Below, piece by piece: positions 20,488 to 30,261 of a stretch of 64,000 nucleotides of DNA; within the stretch, counting starts at the first letter, position 1, and each line of letters starts with the position of its first letter. This DNA is from Allomeiothermus silvanus DSM 9946 (GTDB taxonomy: Bacteria > Deinococcota > Deinococci > Deinococcales > Thermaceae): assembly GCF_000092125.1 (NCBI RefSeq), contig NC_014212.1:2128001-2192000 (forward strand), in the 5' to 3' direction. The position numbers and the translations under genes were made by a program. The notes beneath the pieces are model-generated. The model saw only the letters and a list, made by a program, of their open reading frames with translations. It did no database searches and was not told where the DNA came from.

Positions 20488-20940
20488 TTAGCAATCGAAG
20501 ATAGGGATGCTGTACGAAGCTCGAGTCTGACGGAACCCGCTGGCGAAAGTGGCCTCGAGCACCAAATAGGCATTTTCCGGGAGACGTTGGCTTGCTAGAG
20601 GGGCTGTTTCCTCTTTAGCCGCCAGGGTTTCGAAAGAGGGGATCTGGGCCGTTACCAAGACCGTATTGCCCTCTTTGGTGACGCTGGCGGTGAGGCTGCG
20701 CAGGTCGTAGCGGTTGCCGTCGTCGGCCTGCCAGTAGGTGCGCCAAGAGACCAAGCTTCCCTGATAGCTGAACCGGTACGCCACGGCGTTGGGGCGGGCC
20801 GTACAGAGGAAGGGGGATTCCAAAGTGAAGTTCGACACCCGTTCTCCAGAAGGGCCGGGACCGGTCTCGCCGGAGAGTTGGCAGCCCGAGAGGAGGAAGG
20901 AAATCAAGCTCAGGATCAATACAGTAGCAATTCTGAGCAT
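20488..20940 (-). CDS. small lipoprotein of unknown function
   Basis: 150 residues with a lipoprotein signal peptide ending in the lipobox LLSGC (Cys at residue 19). The mature domain includes FTLESPFLCTARPNAVAYRFSYQG and ends with a cysteine (PIFDC); three mature cysteines could form a disulfide plus the lipid anchor. I do not recognise a family. It lies 59 bp beyond the start of the GlcD-like gene on the same strand and may be expressed separately. Confidence 0.7.
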   Translation of the reverse strand: MLRIATVLILSLISFLLSGCQLSGETGPGPSGERVSNFTLESPFLCTARPNAVAYRFSYQGSLVSWRTYWQADDGNRYDLRSLTASVTKEGNTVLVTAQIPSFETLAAKEETAPLASQRLPENAYLVLEATFASGFRQTRASYSIPIFDC

Positions 20941-21073
20941 ACTCTAATCGTATCACAGCCTCCGCTCAGCGGTTTTAGCGTGGCTTTAGACTGCTACACT
21001 AGGTTCAGGTCGCACTGCTCCGGGATCCCCCACCTATTTGTGACGGATGCGCCGCCCTAAGGTGGAGACGTCT

Positions 21074-21529
21074 ATGGCCTACTGGTTATTGAAATCCGAA
21101 CCCGACGTATATGGCATCCGCGACCTCGAGCGCCAAAAGACCACCGTGTGGGATGGGGTGCGCAACTACCAAGCGCGAAACTTCCTGCGCGCGATGCAAG
21201 TAGGCGACCTGGTTTTTTTCTATCATTCCAGCACCGCCTTTCCGGGGATCGCCGGGCTGTGTCGGGTGATCGAGACCGAGGTGGTGGACCCCACCCAGTT
21301 CGACCCCAGATCCGACTACTTTGACCCCCAAAGCCGCCCCGACGCCCCCCGCTGGTGGACGGTACGGGTGCAGTTCGTACAGGCTTTTGCCAACGTGCTG
21401 GGGCTCGAGGTGTTGCGACAGCATTTCTCCCCGGATGAGCTTTGGACGCTGCGGCGAGGAAACCGGCTCTCGGTGATGCCGGTGAAGGAAGCCGTGGCGC
21501 GCAAAATCCTCGAGCTAGCCCAGACATAG
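21074..21529 (+). CDS. EVE domain protein
   Basis: 151 residues starting MAYWLLKSEPDVYGIRDLERQ, with TVWDGVRNYQARNFLRAM and GDLVFFYHSS, the core of EVE/PUA-fold proteins that bind modified bases. The start at 21074 is preferred because AAGGTGGAG lies just upstream and homology begins there; an ATG nine codons earlier is less likely. The role is not established; stand-alone EVE proteins are common and are sometimes linked to modified-DNA defence. It is convergent with pilC. Confidence 0.9.
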   Translation: MAYWLLKSEPDVYGIRDLERQKTTVWDGVRNYQARNFLRAMQVGDLVFFYHSSTAFPGIAGLCRVIETEVVDPTQFDPRSDYFDPQSRPDAPRWWTVRVQFVQAFANVLGLEVLRQHFSPDELWTLRRGNRLSVMPVKEAVARKILELAQT

Positions 21530-21542
21530 CTCGCTCTGGCTT

Positions 21543-22769
21543 TTACTGGTTCCCGGACAGCGTACCGATGATCTGGAATAGCGGCAGGAACATCCCCGCC
21601 ACAATCATCCCCACGATCGCGCCCAAGAAGATGATCATCACCGGCTCAATGGCGGCGGTGAGGCTCGAGACCGCCTCGTCCACCTCGCGCTCGTAGAAGT
21701 CGCCGATCTTTTGCAGCATGGTATCGAGCGCTCCGGTCTCCTCGCCGATGGCCACCATCGAACTCACCATCGGCGGGAACACCTGAGGGTACGCCTGCAA
21801 CGTCGAGTGAACCGGCTCACCGGCTTGGATGGTGACCTTGGTCTCCTCGAGCACATCTTCTACGATGGCGTTTCCGGCAGTTCCCTTGGTGATATCCAGC
21901 GACTCGACGATGTTCACGCCGCTGCTGATCAGGATCCCGAAGGTGCGGGAGAAGCGAGCCAGAGAACTCTTCTTGGTCAAGTTACCGAAGACCGGCATCC
22001 GCAACTTGACCCGGTCGATGACCCGCCGCCCCTGCTCGGTGCGGTAATAGGCTCGGTAGGCAAAATATCCGGCCACGGCTAGCGCCAACAGGAAAATTCC
22101 GCTTGACTTCAGAAAATCCGAAACCGCGATCAAGAAGCGGGTAAGCGGGGGGAGCTGAGCATTGAGGGAGGTAAGGATGTTGGCGAACTGCGGCACGATC
22201 CCGGTGAGCAAGAAATAGGTCACACCGATGGCGAACACGAACACGATGGTCGGGTAGGTAAGCGCCGACTTGATCTTGCCCCGCAGCTCGAGGTCTTTCT
22301 CCAAAAAAGCAGAAAGCCGATCCAAAATGGCGTCCAAGTTGCCCGAGGTCTCCCCAGCCCGCACCAGGTTCATGTACAGGCGGTTGAAGAGCTTGGGGTG
22401 CCGAGCTAAGGCCTCGCTGAAGGAGGCTCCGCCCTCGACCTCGGTGCGTACATCCTTGATGATGGCCCGAAAAGATTTCTTTTCGGTCTGCTTCTCCAGG
22501 ATGGCCAAGGCTTGCACGATAGGCAAGCCCGCCGAGAGCATGGTGGCGAGTTGACGGCTGAAGATAGCAAGGTCTTTGAGGCCCGGCCCGCGGTCTAGCC
22601 CGGGGATCTTGACATCGGCCTGGAGCCCCTTACCGGGTTCTTTGATTTCCGCGATGTAAAAGCCCTTGTCCCGCAGCACCCGAGCCGCGGTCCGCACGTC
22701 ATCGGCTTCGATCACCGCCGAGATCATCCGCCCTTGCTTGTCGCGGGCTTTATATTGGTAGTTCGGCAT
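21543..22769 (-). CDS. pilC: type IV pilus inner-membrane platform protein PilC (T2SSF family)
   Basis: 408 residues beginning MPNYQYKARDKQGRMISAVIEADD, then two repeated T2SSF domains (FSRQLATMLSAGLPIVQALAIL and FSRTFGILISSGVNIVESLDI) with three membrane helices. PilC is the platform that couples PilB/PilT ATPases to pilin assembly; in Thermaceae this machine also serves DNA uptake. TATACT at 22779-22784 is 9 nt before ATG. Other pil genes are not in this window. Confidence 0.92.
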   Translation of the reverse strand: MPNYQYKARDKQGRMISAVIEADDVRTAARVLRDKGFYIAEIKEPGKGLQADVKIPGLDRGPGLKDLAIFSRQLATMLSAGLPIVQALAILEKQTEKKSFRAIIKDVRTEVEGGASFSEALARHPKLFNRLYMNLVRAGETSGNLDAILDRLSAFLEKDLELRGKIKSALTYPTIVFVFAIGVTYFLLTGIVPQFANILTSLNAQLPPLTRFLIAVSDFLKSSGIFLLALAVAGYFAYRAYYRTEQGRRVIDRVKLRMPVFGNLTKKSSLARFSRTFGILISSGVNIVESLDITKGTAGNAIVEDVLEETKVTIQAGEPVHSTLQAYPQVFPPMVSSMVAIGEETGALDTMLQKIGDFYEREVDEAVSSLTAAIEPVMIIFLGAIVGMIVAGMFLPLFQIIGTLSGNQ

Positions 22770-22836
22770 ATTAGGTTTAGTATAGCCAAGGTTCAGGCCG
22801 CTCCAAGTTTATCTGCGGCCCTGGGAGCAAGTTGCC

Positions 22837-23358
22837 ATGCACGAGCTTCATGCCACCCTCCTGGCCCTGCTTTTCGCCGCGGGCAAGCCCTTGACCCTCG
22901 AGGACTTCGCCAAGCTGGGCCACCCCGAGGACACCTTGTTACGCTCGCTGGAGTCCTTGGCCGCCAAGCTCTCCAGTGGCGATACCGGGGTCAGCCTGGA
23001 GTATGTGGCCCGGGGCTGGCGGCTGGTGGTCCACCCCCGCCACCTCGCGGCAGTGGAGCAGGTGCTCCGCCCTACCCCCCCCAAGCTTTCCAAGGCCGCG
23101 CTCGAGGTCTTAGCCATCGTGGCCTATCACCAACCCCTGACCCGCGCCGAGATCGAAGCCTTGCGGGGCAAAAGTGCCGAAGGGGTGCTGGACGGGTTGG
23201 TCGAGCGCGAGCTGGTGCGGGTAGTAGGGGAAAAAGACGCGGTGGGCAAACCCAAGCTCTACGGAACTACCGAGCGCTTTTTGATAACCTTTGGGCTGCA
23301 AAGCCTAGACGATTTGCCCGCCATGGAAGAAGGGCCGACCTTGCTGCTGCGCAGTTAG
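22837..23358 (+). CDS. scpB: segregation and condensation protein ScpB
   Basis: 173 residues with the tandem winged-helix ScpB pattern: LLALLFAAGKPLTLEDFAKLG, SKAALEVLAIVAYHQPLTRAEIEALRGK and GKPKLYGTTERFLITFGL. ScpB binds ScpA and SMC in chromosome condensation. ScpA is not adjacent. Pil and scp genes diverge from a 67-bp gap. Confidence 0.93.
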   Translation: MHELHATLLALLFAAGKPLTLEDFAKLGHPEDTLLRSLESLAAKLSSGDTGVSLEYVARGWRLVVHPRHLAAVEQVLRPTPPKLSKAALEVLAIVAYHQPLTRAEIEALRGKSAEGVLDGLVERELVRVVGEKDAVGKPKLYGTTERFLITFGLQSLDDLPAMEEGPTLLLRS

Positions 23359-23372
23359 CCAGGCGGTATATC

Positions 23373-23440
23373 CTACGCTACACGTCCTGTCCAAAAGGGA
23401 TAGCCCATCGCTTGGGGCGTACTTGAGGTAAGACGTTTGG
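23373..23440. repeat. degenerate CGTA/GACGT-rich intergenic tract
   Basis: The gap before comB contains CATCGCTTGGGGCGTA and GGCGTATGAC. Closely similar words occur in the ilvC-leuA gap (CATCGCCTTGGGGTGCGTA, GGCGTATGAC at about 28280-28316). It looks like a degenerate dispersed repeat. Confidence 0.4.
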
Positions 23441-23455
23441 CGTATGACCTTCTTA

Positions 23456-23468
23456 TATAATGCCGCCG
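23456..23468 (+). promoter_or_regulatory. -10 box for a leaderless comB transcript
   Basis: Consensus TATAAT at 23456-23461 is followed by six bases (GCCGCC) and then GTG at 23468. The expected transcription start therefore coincides with the start codon. No good -35 match is seen at 17 bp. Confidence 0.6.
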
Positions 23469-24247
23469 TGCGTTTACGGGTAGATCTAAGCCCCAAAGAC
23501 CACACCTACCCCGACTTGGTCGTGGTGGTGGACGTTTTCTCCGGAAGCGTGGTGAGTCTGCTCTTATCTCGGGGAGCCCGCGAAGTCTGGGTAGCTCCCA
23601 GCCTCCGCTCAGCCCGCCTCCTGGCCGAGCCGGGGGACGTGTTGCTAGGTGAACAGGAAGGTATTCCGCCCGAAGGATTCCACCGCGGGCTGAGCTTGAA
23701 AGACTTGGATTCGGCTGATATGCGCGGGCTTCGGTGTATTATCCATGCCCCTTCCCTGAGCAAAGCCTTGGCTTTCCAGGCCCCGCGAACCGTTCTGGGA
23801 CAATTCCGCAACACCAAGGCCCTGCTCGCCGCGATTCCTCGGCTGGCACGGGAGGAGGTGGCCCTCGTCTGCGCGGCGGAAAACCCTGGGGATCCCCAAC
23901 CCGCCGGACCGGGCGAGCCCAGCCAAGCGAACATGCTAGCAGCGGGTTTTTTGGCTAAACGGCTCGAGCAGACCCTTCCGCTTACCGCCATCCAGGGAGC
24001 CACATTGGCCACCCACCTGCTCTCGGCTTTCCCTGACCCGCAAGAAGCGCTCTTCGGAAGCCGGGAGGGTCAGCACTTGCACCGCATGGGCCGCGACGAG
24101 GATATCGCCTTGGCCAGCCTGATCGGCTTCGATCCGGTAGTTCCGCTGCTGCAGGAAACCCGGATCCTGGAAGCTTCCCGTTACGGACTTTCCAAAGACC
24201 GCACAGCCTATGCTTTTACCGCGCTGGAGGGCGGCGATGAAGCCTGA
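23468..24247 (+). CDS. comB: 2-phosphosulfolactate phosphatase (ComB family)
   Basis: 259 residues from GTG at 23468; an upstream ATG at 23444 would overlap the -10 box and is rejected. Family pattern: VVVVDVFSGSVVSLLLSRGAREVWV near the N-terminus, LLGEQEGIPPEGFHRG, and CAAENPGDPQPAGPGEPSQANMLAAGFLA. ComB hydrolyses 2-phosphosulfolactate in coenzyme M synthesis, but the family occurs widely in bacteria without that coenzyme, so the bacterial substrate is uncertain. It overlaps the glycosyltransferase gene by 11 bp. Confidence 0.85.
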   Translation: MRLRVDLSPKDHTYPDLVVVVDVFSGSVVSLLLSRGAREVWVAPSLRSARLLAEPGDVLLGEQEGIPPEGFHRGLSLKDLDSADMRGLRCIIHAPSLSKALAFQAPRTVLGQFRNTKALLAAIPRLAREEVALVCAAENPGDPQPAGPGEPSQANMLAAGFLAKRLEQTLPLTAIQGATLATHLLSAFPDPQEALFGSREGQHLHRMGRDEDIALASLIGFDPVVPLLQETRILEASRYGLSKDRTAYAFTALEGGDEA

Positions 24248-24977
24248 GCGGATCAGCTTAATGGGCCTTCCCTTGGACCTGGTCAACATGAGTGGGGCGC
24301 TCGAGGTCATCGAGGGGTTTCTCGGAGAATCCGGCCCAACCCGCCAGGTCTTGACCCTCAACCCCGAGATCGTGGTGCGGGCAGAGTCGGACCCGGCGGT
24401 TCGGCAGGCCATCCTCGAGGCCGAACTGGTCACCGCGGACGGGGTGGGGATCCTCTGGGCCGCCAAGCAGCTCGCCGGGAAGCAGCCGGAGGACCGGGTC
24501 ACCGGGGCCGATCTGACCGTAGAACTCTTTCAGCGCTTCGGTTCGAGATTGAAGGTCTTCTTCCTCGGCGCAAAGCCAGGAATCGCGCATAAAGCCGCCG
24601 AGCGCTCCCGGCGGGAGTGGGGAATCCAGGTGGTAGGCATCCAGGACGGCTATTTCCAGGACGAAGCGGCGGTGCTCGAGGCCATTCGCGAGGCCCAGCC
24701 CGATCTTTTGCTGGTAGGGATGGGTGAACGTCAGGATACCTTTATCCATCGCAACAAGGCCACACTAGGGGCGAAAGTCGCCATCGGGGTAGGCGGGGTG
24801 CTGGACGTACTCTCCGGTGAGGTCAAACGCGCCCCACGCTGGGCGCAACGCCTCAACATCGAGTGGCTGTTGCGTGTCGGCCTCGACCGCAAGCGCTGGG
24901 GGCGGTTTCCGCGGCTGGTCCGGTTTGTACGGCTGGTGCTGGAGCAAAAAAAGGCTGGAGGCCAAAGCCTTTTCTAG
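24237..24977 (+). CDS. WecG/TagA/CpsF family glycosyltransferase
   Basis: 246 residues from ATG at 24237 (GGAGG ten bases upstream). It is a GT26-type enzyme that transfers N-acetylmannosamine or related sugars to lipid-linked precursors. Motifs: LNPEIVVRAESDP, LVTADGVGILWAAK, VTGADLTVELFQR and GVGGVLDVLSGEVKRAPRWAQ with C-terminal basic helices for membrane contact. It is translationally coupled to comB. Its last codons lie inside the terminator stem of the converging ilv operon. Confidence 0.9.
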   Translation: MKPERISLMGLPLDLVNMSGALEVIEGFLGESGPTRQVLTLNPEIVVRAESDPAVRQAILEAELVTADGVGILWAAKQLAGKQPEDRVTGADLTVELFQRFGSRLKVFFLGAKPGIAHKAAERSRREWGIQVVGIQDGYFQDEAAVLEAIREAQPDLLLVGMGERQDTFIHRNKATLGAKVAIGVGGVLDVLSGEVKRAPRWAQRLNIEWLLRVGLDRKRWGRFPRLVRFVRLVLEQKKAGGQSLF

Positions 24978-24985
24978 CCTCCAGC
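24946..24985 (-). terminator. terminator of the ilv-leu-cimA operon
   Basis: Stem GCTGGAGGC/GCCTCCAGC (24954-24962 and 24977-24985) with a 14-nt loop, followed on the minus strand by seven U (24952-24946). It lies 14 bp after the cimA stop and overlaps the 3' end of the converging glycosyltransferase gene. Confidence 0.85.
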
Positions 24986-24998
24986 TTGCAGCTCCCGG

Positions 24999-26585
24999 CT
25001 AATCTGCCAGGACGGGCTGGGTCTTGACCAAGGCGTAGGCGTAGCCGTCGGTGAGGGCTTTGAGGGAGGCCTCGAGGCTGTTGCGGCTGGCTCCCACGGT
25101 GGTCCAGCGCTCCCCGCCCCGGGCCATCTCGATCATGACCCGCACCCCGCTCGCGGTTCCGCTCTCCTGCCCGCTCAGAATACGCATCTTGTAGTCGGAT
25201 AGCTCGATCTCGGCGATCTCGGGGTAGAAGGGCTGGACGGCTTTGCGAAAGGCGATGTCCAAAGCCGAAACCGGGCCGAATTTGCTCTCGGCGGCGGTGT
25301 GCTGCACGCTCTCTCCCACCTTCACCCGCACCGTGGCCTCGGCCCAGGTAGGGGTGTCGGGGCGGTCGTCATTGGCGTGCATAAAGACGCTAAAACCCAG
25401 AAGCTTGAAAGGCATCTCTCCCCCGCGCAGGCGGTGGGCCAGGAGGTAAAAGCTTGCCTCGGCGCCCTCGAAGGAGTAGCCGGCGTGCTCGAGCTGCTTG
25501 ACCTCCTCCAAGAGCGCTCCCGCTGTCTCCTTGGGTACCTCTACCCCCGCTTCGGCCAACTTGGCGAGCAGGTTGCTCCGGCCCGAAAGGTCGGAGACCA
25601 GTACCCGGCGGGTGTTGCCCACCGCCTCGGGAGGAACATGCTCATAGGTGCGGGGATTTTTTAGGACTGCCGAGACGTGGATGCCGCCCTTGTGCGCGAA
25701 GGCCGCATCGCCCACGTAGGGGGCCCGCAGGTTGGGCGTGAGGTTGGCCCGCTCGTCCACGTAGTGCGAGAGTGCCCGCAGTTCGGCCAGCTTCTCGCGC
25801 GGAATGCCCTCTAGCTCGAGCCCATACTTGAGGATGAGGTTGGGAATGGTGCTGGTGAGGTTGAGGTTGCCGCAGCGCTCACCGTAGCCGTTGACGGTGC
25901 CCTGCACGTGGGTGGCCCCGGCCCGCACCGCGGCCAACGCATTGGCCACCGCCAGTTCCCCATCGTTGTGGGGGTGGATGCCGATGCGAACGCCCGGGAA
26001 AGCCTCTACCACGGCGCGGGTAATCGCGGCGACCTCCTCGGGCAGGCTGCCGCCGTTGGTGTCGCACAGGCACAGCGTGTCGGCCCCGCCCCGCACGGCG
26101 GCCTCGAGCGTCGCCAGGGCGTAGCCCCGGTTGGCCTTGAAGCCGTCGAAGAAGTGCTCGGCGTCGTGGATGACCCGCCGTCCTTGAGCAACCAGGTAGG
26201 CGTAGGTCTCCTCGATCATGCGCAGGTTCTCCTCCAAGCTCACCTCGAGCGCTTCGGTGACGTGAAAGTCCCAGGACTTGGCGACCACCGTGACCACCGG
26301 AGTAGCTGCTTCCAGCATGGCCTGCACCGAAGGGTCGTCCTGCGGCCGCAGCCCCTTGCGCCGGGTAGAGCCAAACGCACAAAGCTGGCTAGCTCCTAGA
26401 TCCACCCCCTTCATCCGAGCGAAGAATTCCGCATCCTTGGGGTTCGACCCCGGCCAGCCGCCCTCGATGAGCGGCACGCCAAAGGCCGCCAGCCGCCGGG
26501 CGATGGCTATTTTGTCGTCGCTGGAGAGGCTCACCGCCTGCCCCTGGGTGCCGTCGCGCAGTGTGGTGTCCAGAATTTCGATCAC
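24999..26585 (-). CDS. cimA: citramalate synthase
   Basis: 528 residues of the CimA/LeuA family (TIGR00977 type), condensing pyruvate and acetyl-CoA to (R)-citramalate on the threonine-independent route to isoleucine. The catalytic barrel begins [23 protein letters not shown], with [13 protein letters not shown] and [19 protein letters not shown]; the C-terminal regulatory domain ([26 protein letters not shown]) probably binds isoleucine. GTG start at 26585 with GAGGAGC upstream. It is the last gene of the ilv operon. The pyruvate/threonine-independent function is inferred from family and context. Confidence 0.9.
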   Translation of the reverse strand: MIEILDTTLRDGTQGQAVSLSSDDKIAIARRLAAFGVPLIEGGWPGSNPKDAEFFARMKGVDLGASQLCAFGSTRRKGLRPQDDPSVQAMLEAATPVVTVVAKSWDFHVTEALEVSLEENLRMIEETYAYLVAQGRRVIHDAEHFFDGFKANRGYALATLEAAVRGGADTLCLCDTNGGSLPEEVAAITRAVVEAFPGVRIGIHPHNDGELAVANALAAVRAGATHVQGTVNGYGERCGNLNLTSTIPNLILKYGLELEGIPREKLAELRALSHYVDERANLTPNLRAPYVGDAAFAHKGGIHVSAVLKNPRTYEHVPPEAVGNTRRVLVSDLSGRSNLLAKLAEAGVEVPKETAGALLEEVKQLEHAGYSFEGAEASFYLLAHRLRGGEMPFKLLGFSVFMHANDDRPDTPTWAEATVRVKVGESVQHTAAESKFGPVSALDIAFRKAVQPFYPEIAEIELSDYKMRILSGQESGTASGVRVMIEMARGGERWTTVGASRNSLEASLKALTDGYAYALVKTQPVLAD

Positions 26586-26642
26586 GCTTCGCTCCTCTTC
26601 GCCGTGCCCGCGCTAGGAGTCATGCTATTGGCACTCTCCTGG

Positions 26643-26682
26643 ACTAGCGGGGCGGGCCGCACTTCCCCTTGCGGTCTAGTCA
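26643..26682 (-). other. hairpin in the leuA-cimA gap
   Basis: GACTAG at the leuA stop pairs with CTAGTC 34 bp later, enclosing a smaller CCGC/GCGG hairpin. No U tract follows. It may stabilise the upstream message or partially attenuate cimA. A 13-codon ORF (26623-26582) starting MTPSAGT overlaps the cimA GTG. Confidence 0.4.
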
Positions 26683-28239
26683 GGAGGCGGCCCCCTTGGC
26701 CTGCACCTCGTCCAGGCTGGGCGGGTGCTTGCTGGCTTGTCCAGCTACAAACCTGTTCACCGCGTCGAGGTAAGCCCGGGCCGAAGCCTCGATGATGTCC
26801 GGCGAGACCCCGTGCCCGGTAGTCAAGACCTCACCCAGGCGGAGCTTCACGGTTACTTCGCCCAGCGCCTCGGTGCTGCCGGTGACCGATTCCACCCGGT
26901 ACAGCTCGAGTTCGGGCTGTAGCTCGATGGCCTCCGAGATGGCCTTATACACCGCGTCCACCGGCCCATCCCCTATAGCGGTGGTAGTGACTTCGCCCTT
27001 AGGGGTCTTGAGGCGCACCGTGGCAGTGGGGAGCATCCCATAACCACTGAAGAACTGCAGCTGCTCGATGCTGAATAGCTGCGGGGTGTTGACCGACTCG
27101 GATTCCACCAAGGCCCTCAGCTCATCGGTCTCGAGCGCGCCCTTGGTGTCGGCGATCTCCTTGAAGCGGAGGAAGAGGTTTTGCAGCTGCTCCTCGGGGA
27201 GGTTGAAGCCGAGTTCGGCCAGCGCCTTGCGGAAAGCGTTGCGCCCGGAGTGCTTGCCCAGCACCAGTACGGCGGCCTGGCGGCCCACGATCTCGGCGTT
27301 CATGATCTCGTAGGTCTCTTTGTTCTTGATCACCCCGTCTTGGTGAATGCCCGACTCGTGGGCGAAGGCGTTATCCCCCACGATGGCCTTGTTGGGCTGC
27401 ACTACCATCCCGGTATAGCGCTCGACCATGCGGCTCATGCGGTAGATCTCGCGGGTGTGGATACGGGTCTCGGCCCGGTAGTGGTCGCGCCGGGTGTAGA
27501 GGGCCATCACCACCTCCTCCAAAGCCGTGTTTCCGGCCCGCTCCCCGATCCCGTTGATGGTGCACTCAATCTGGGTAGCCCCGTTCTCCACCCCCGCCAA
27601 AGCGTTCGCCGTGGCCATGCCCAGATCGTCGTGGCAGTGCACCGAGATGTGCACGTCGCGGCCGCGCACCACCTCGTCACGAATGCGCCGGATGAGCGCT
27701 CCGTACTCCTGCGGCACCCCGTAGCCGGTGGTATCGGGGAGGTTGATGGTAGTGGCCCCAGCCGCGATAGCCACTTCGTAAAGCCGCTTGACGAAGTCGA
27801 AGTCGGCGCGCATGACGTCTTGCGCGCTAAACTCCACGTCGTCGGTAAACTCCTTGGCGTAGCGCACCATGGCTTCAGAAAGCTCGAGCACCTCCTCGGG
27901 GGTCTTCCTGAGCATGTACTCGAGGTGCACCCGGCTGGCGCTGGTGAAAACGTGGATGCGCCGTTTCTCGGCGGGCGCGATGGCCTCCGCGGCCCGCTCG
28001 ATGTCGGCCTTGTTGGTCCTGGCCAAGGCGCAGATCACCGGGCCCTTTACCTCGCGGGCGATCCGGTTGACGCACTCAAAATCGCCCTGCGAGGTGATGG
28101 GAAACCCGGCCTCGATGATATCTACCCCCAGCCGGGCCAGGCCATGGGCGATCTCGAGCTTTTGGGGAACCGAAAGGGCTACGCCCGGGGATTGTTCCCC
28201 ATCCCTGAGGGTCGTATCGAAGATTCGGATATGTCGCAT
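26680..28239 (-). CDS. leuA: 2-isopropylmalate synthase
   Basis: 519 residues starting [23 protein letters not shown]; it condenses 2-ketoisovalerate with acetyl-CoA, the first step of leucine synthesis. The barrel has [15 protein letters not shown] and [18 protein letters not shown]; the C-terminal LeuA dimer domain ([21 protein letters not shown]) gives leucine feedback. AGGAGG 5 nt upstream of ATG 28239 decides the start. It follows ilvC after an 82-bp gap containing repeat-like sequence. Confidence 0.95.
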   Translation of the reverse strand: MRHIRIFDTTLRDGEQSPGVALSVPQKLEIAHGLARLGVDIIEAGFPITSQGDFECVNRIAREVKGPVICALARTNKADIERAAEAIAPAEKRRIHVFTSASRVHLEYMLRKTPEEVLELSEAMVRYAKEFTDDVEFSAQDVMRADFDFVKRLYEVAIAAGATTINLPDTTGYGVPQEYGALIRRIRDEVVRGRDVHISVHCHDDLGMATANALAGVENGATQIECTINGIGERAGNTALEEVVMALYTRRDHYRAETRIHTREIYRMSRMVERYTGMVVQPNKAIVGDNAFAHESGIHQDGVIKNKETYEIMNAEIVGRQAAVLVLGKHSGRNAFRKALAELGFNLPEEQLQNLFLRFKEIADTKGALETDELRALVESESVNTPQLFSIEQLQFFSGYGMLPTATVRLKTPKGEVTTTAIGDGPVDAVYKAISEAIELQPELELYRVESVTGSTEALGEVTVKLRLGEVLTTGHGVSPDIIEASARAYLDAVNRFVAGQASKHPPSLDEVQAKGAAS

Positions 28240-28257
28240 GGAAACCTCCTGGTTTGG

Positions 28258-28321
28258 TCGCACGTCTTACGTGCCGCGTCATCGCCTTGGGGTGCGTAAC
28301 GCGCGGCGTATGACGCGCGGC
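28258..28321. repeat. repeat-like GC/CGTA tract in the ilvC-leuA gap
   Basis: Contains near-tandem words GCGTAACGCGCGG and GCGTATGACGCGCGG and CGCACGTCTTACGTG. Similar CGTAC/GACGT words fill the ilvB-ilvN gap (30160-30262) and the comB upstream gap. No protein is encoded. Confidence 0.45.
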
Positions 28322-29618
<1,297 letters not shown>

Positions 29619-29630
29619 AGACGATAAACC

Positions 29631-30143
29631 TTACACAGCCTCCTTCCGCTCGCGTACTTTCAAGGTTTTCTCGCCCCGCGAAAGGGCCACCGCCCCGGTG
29701 CGCATGACCTCCAACAGCCCATATGGCCGCATGGCCTCGATGAAGGTAGAAACCTTCTGCGAGTCGCCGGTCAGTTCAAAGATCAGGGCTTTTTTCCCCA
29801 CATCCACGATCCTGGCCCGGAAAGCCTCGGCAATGTCCTTGATCTCCAACCGCTCCTCCACGCTCGCTACGTGGACTTTGACCAAAGCCAACTCGCGCTC
29901 GACGTGGGGCTCGGTGTGGTCGGTCACCTTGAGCACTTCGATCAGGCGGTTGAGCTGCTTCTCCACCTGCTCGACCACCTTATCATCGCCGCTCACCACC
30001 AGCGAGATGCGTGAAAGCCCGGCCTGGTGGGTGCGCCCCACCGCTAAGGAATCGATGTTGAACCCCCGCCGGGCGATGAGCGCGGTGATCCGCTGCAGCA
30101 CTCCGGGGTGGTCTTGGACCAGTACGGAAACGAGATGTCTCAT
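29631..30143 (-). CDS. ilvN: acetolactate synthase small subunit
   Basis: 170 residues starting MRHLVSVLVQDHPGVLQRITALIARRGFNIDSLAVG, the ACT domain that binds valine and regulates IlvB. The C-terminal ALS_ss domain has ARIVDVGKKALIFELTGDSQKVSTFIEAM. ATG 30143 is preferred (GGAGA upstream, homology start); the frame is open 13 codons further. It is separated from ilvB by 118 bp of repeat-rich sequence. Confidence 0.95.
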   Translation of the reverse strand: MRHLVSVLVQDHPGVLQRITALIARRGFNIDSLAVGRTHQAGLSRISLVVSGDDKVVEQVEKQLNRLIEVLKVTDHTEPHVERELALVKVHVASVEERLEIKDIAEAFRARIVDVGKKALIFELTGDSQKVSTFIEAMRPYGLLEVMRTGAVALSRGEKTLKVRERKEAV

Positions 30144-30261
30144 ATTGAATCTCCGATTCAAGGCGTACGTCTCACGAACCACGTCGAACGTCTAAAACAG
30201 GCTGGTGGCTTGTAGCCCGTGCTGTCTTCCCGAGCGTTCGTACGACGTACGGCGCACGACA

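Noticed and set aside
20941-21073. A gene or small RNA in the gap before the EVE protein
   Set aside because: Only a ribosome site and AT-richer promoter-like DNA are visible; no structure is convincing.
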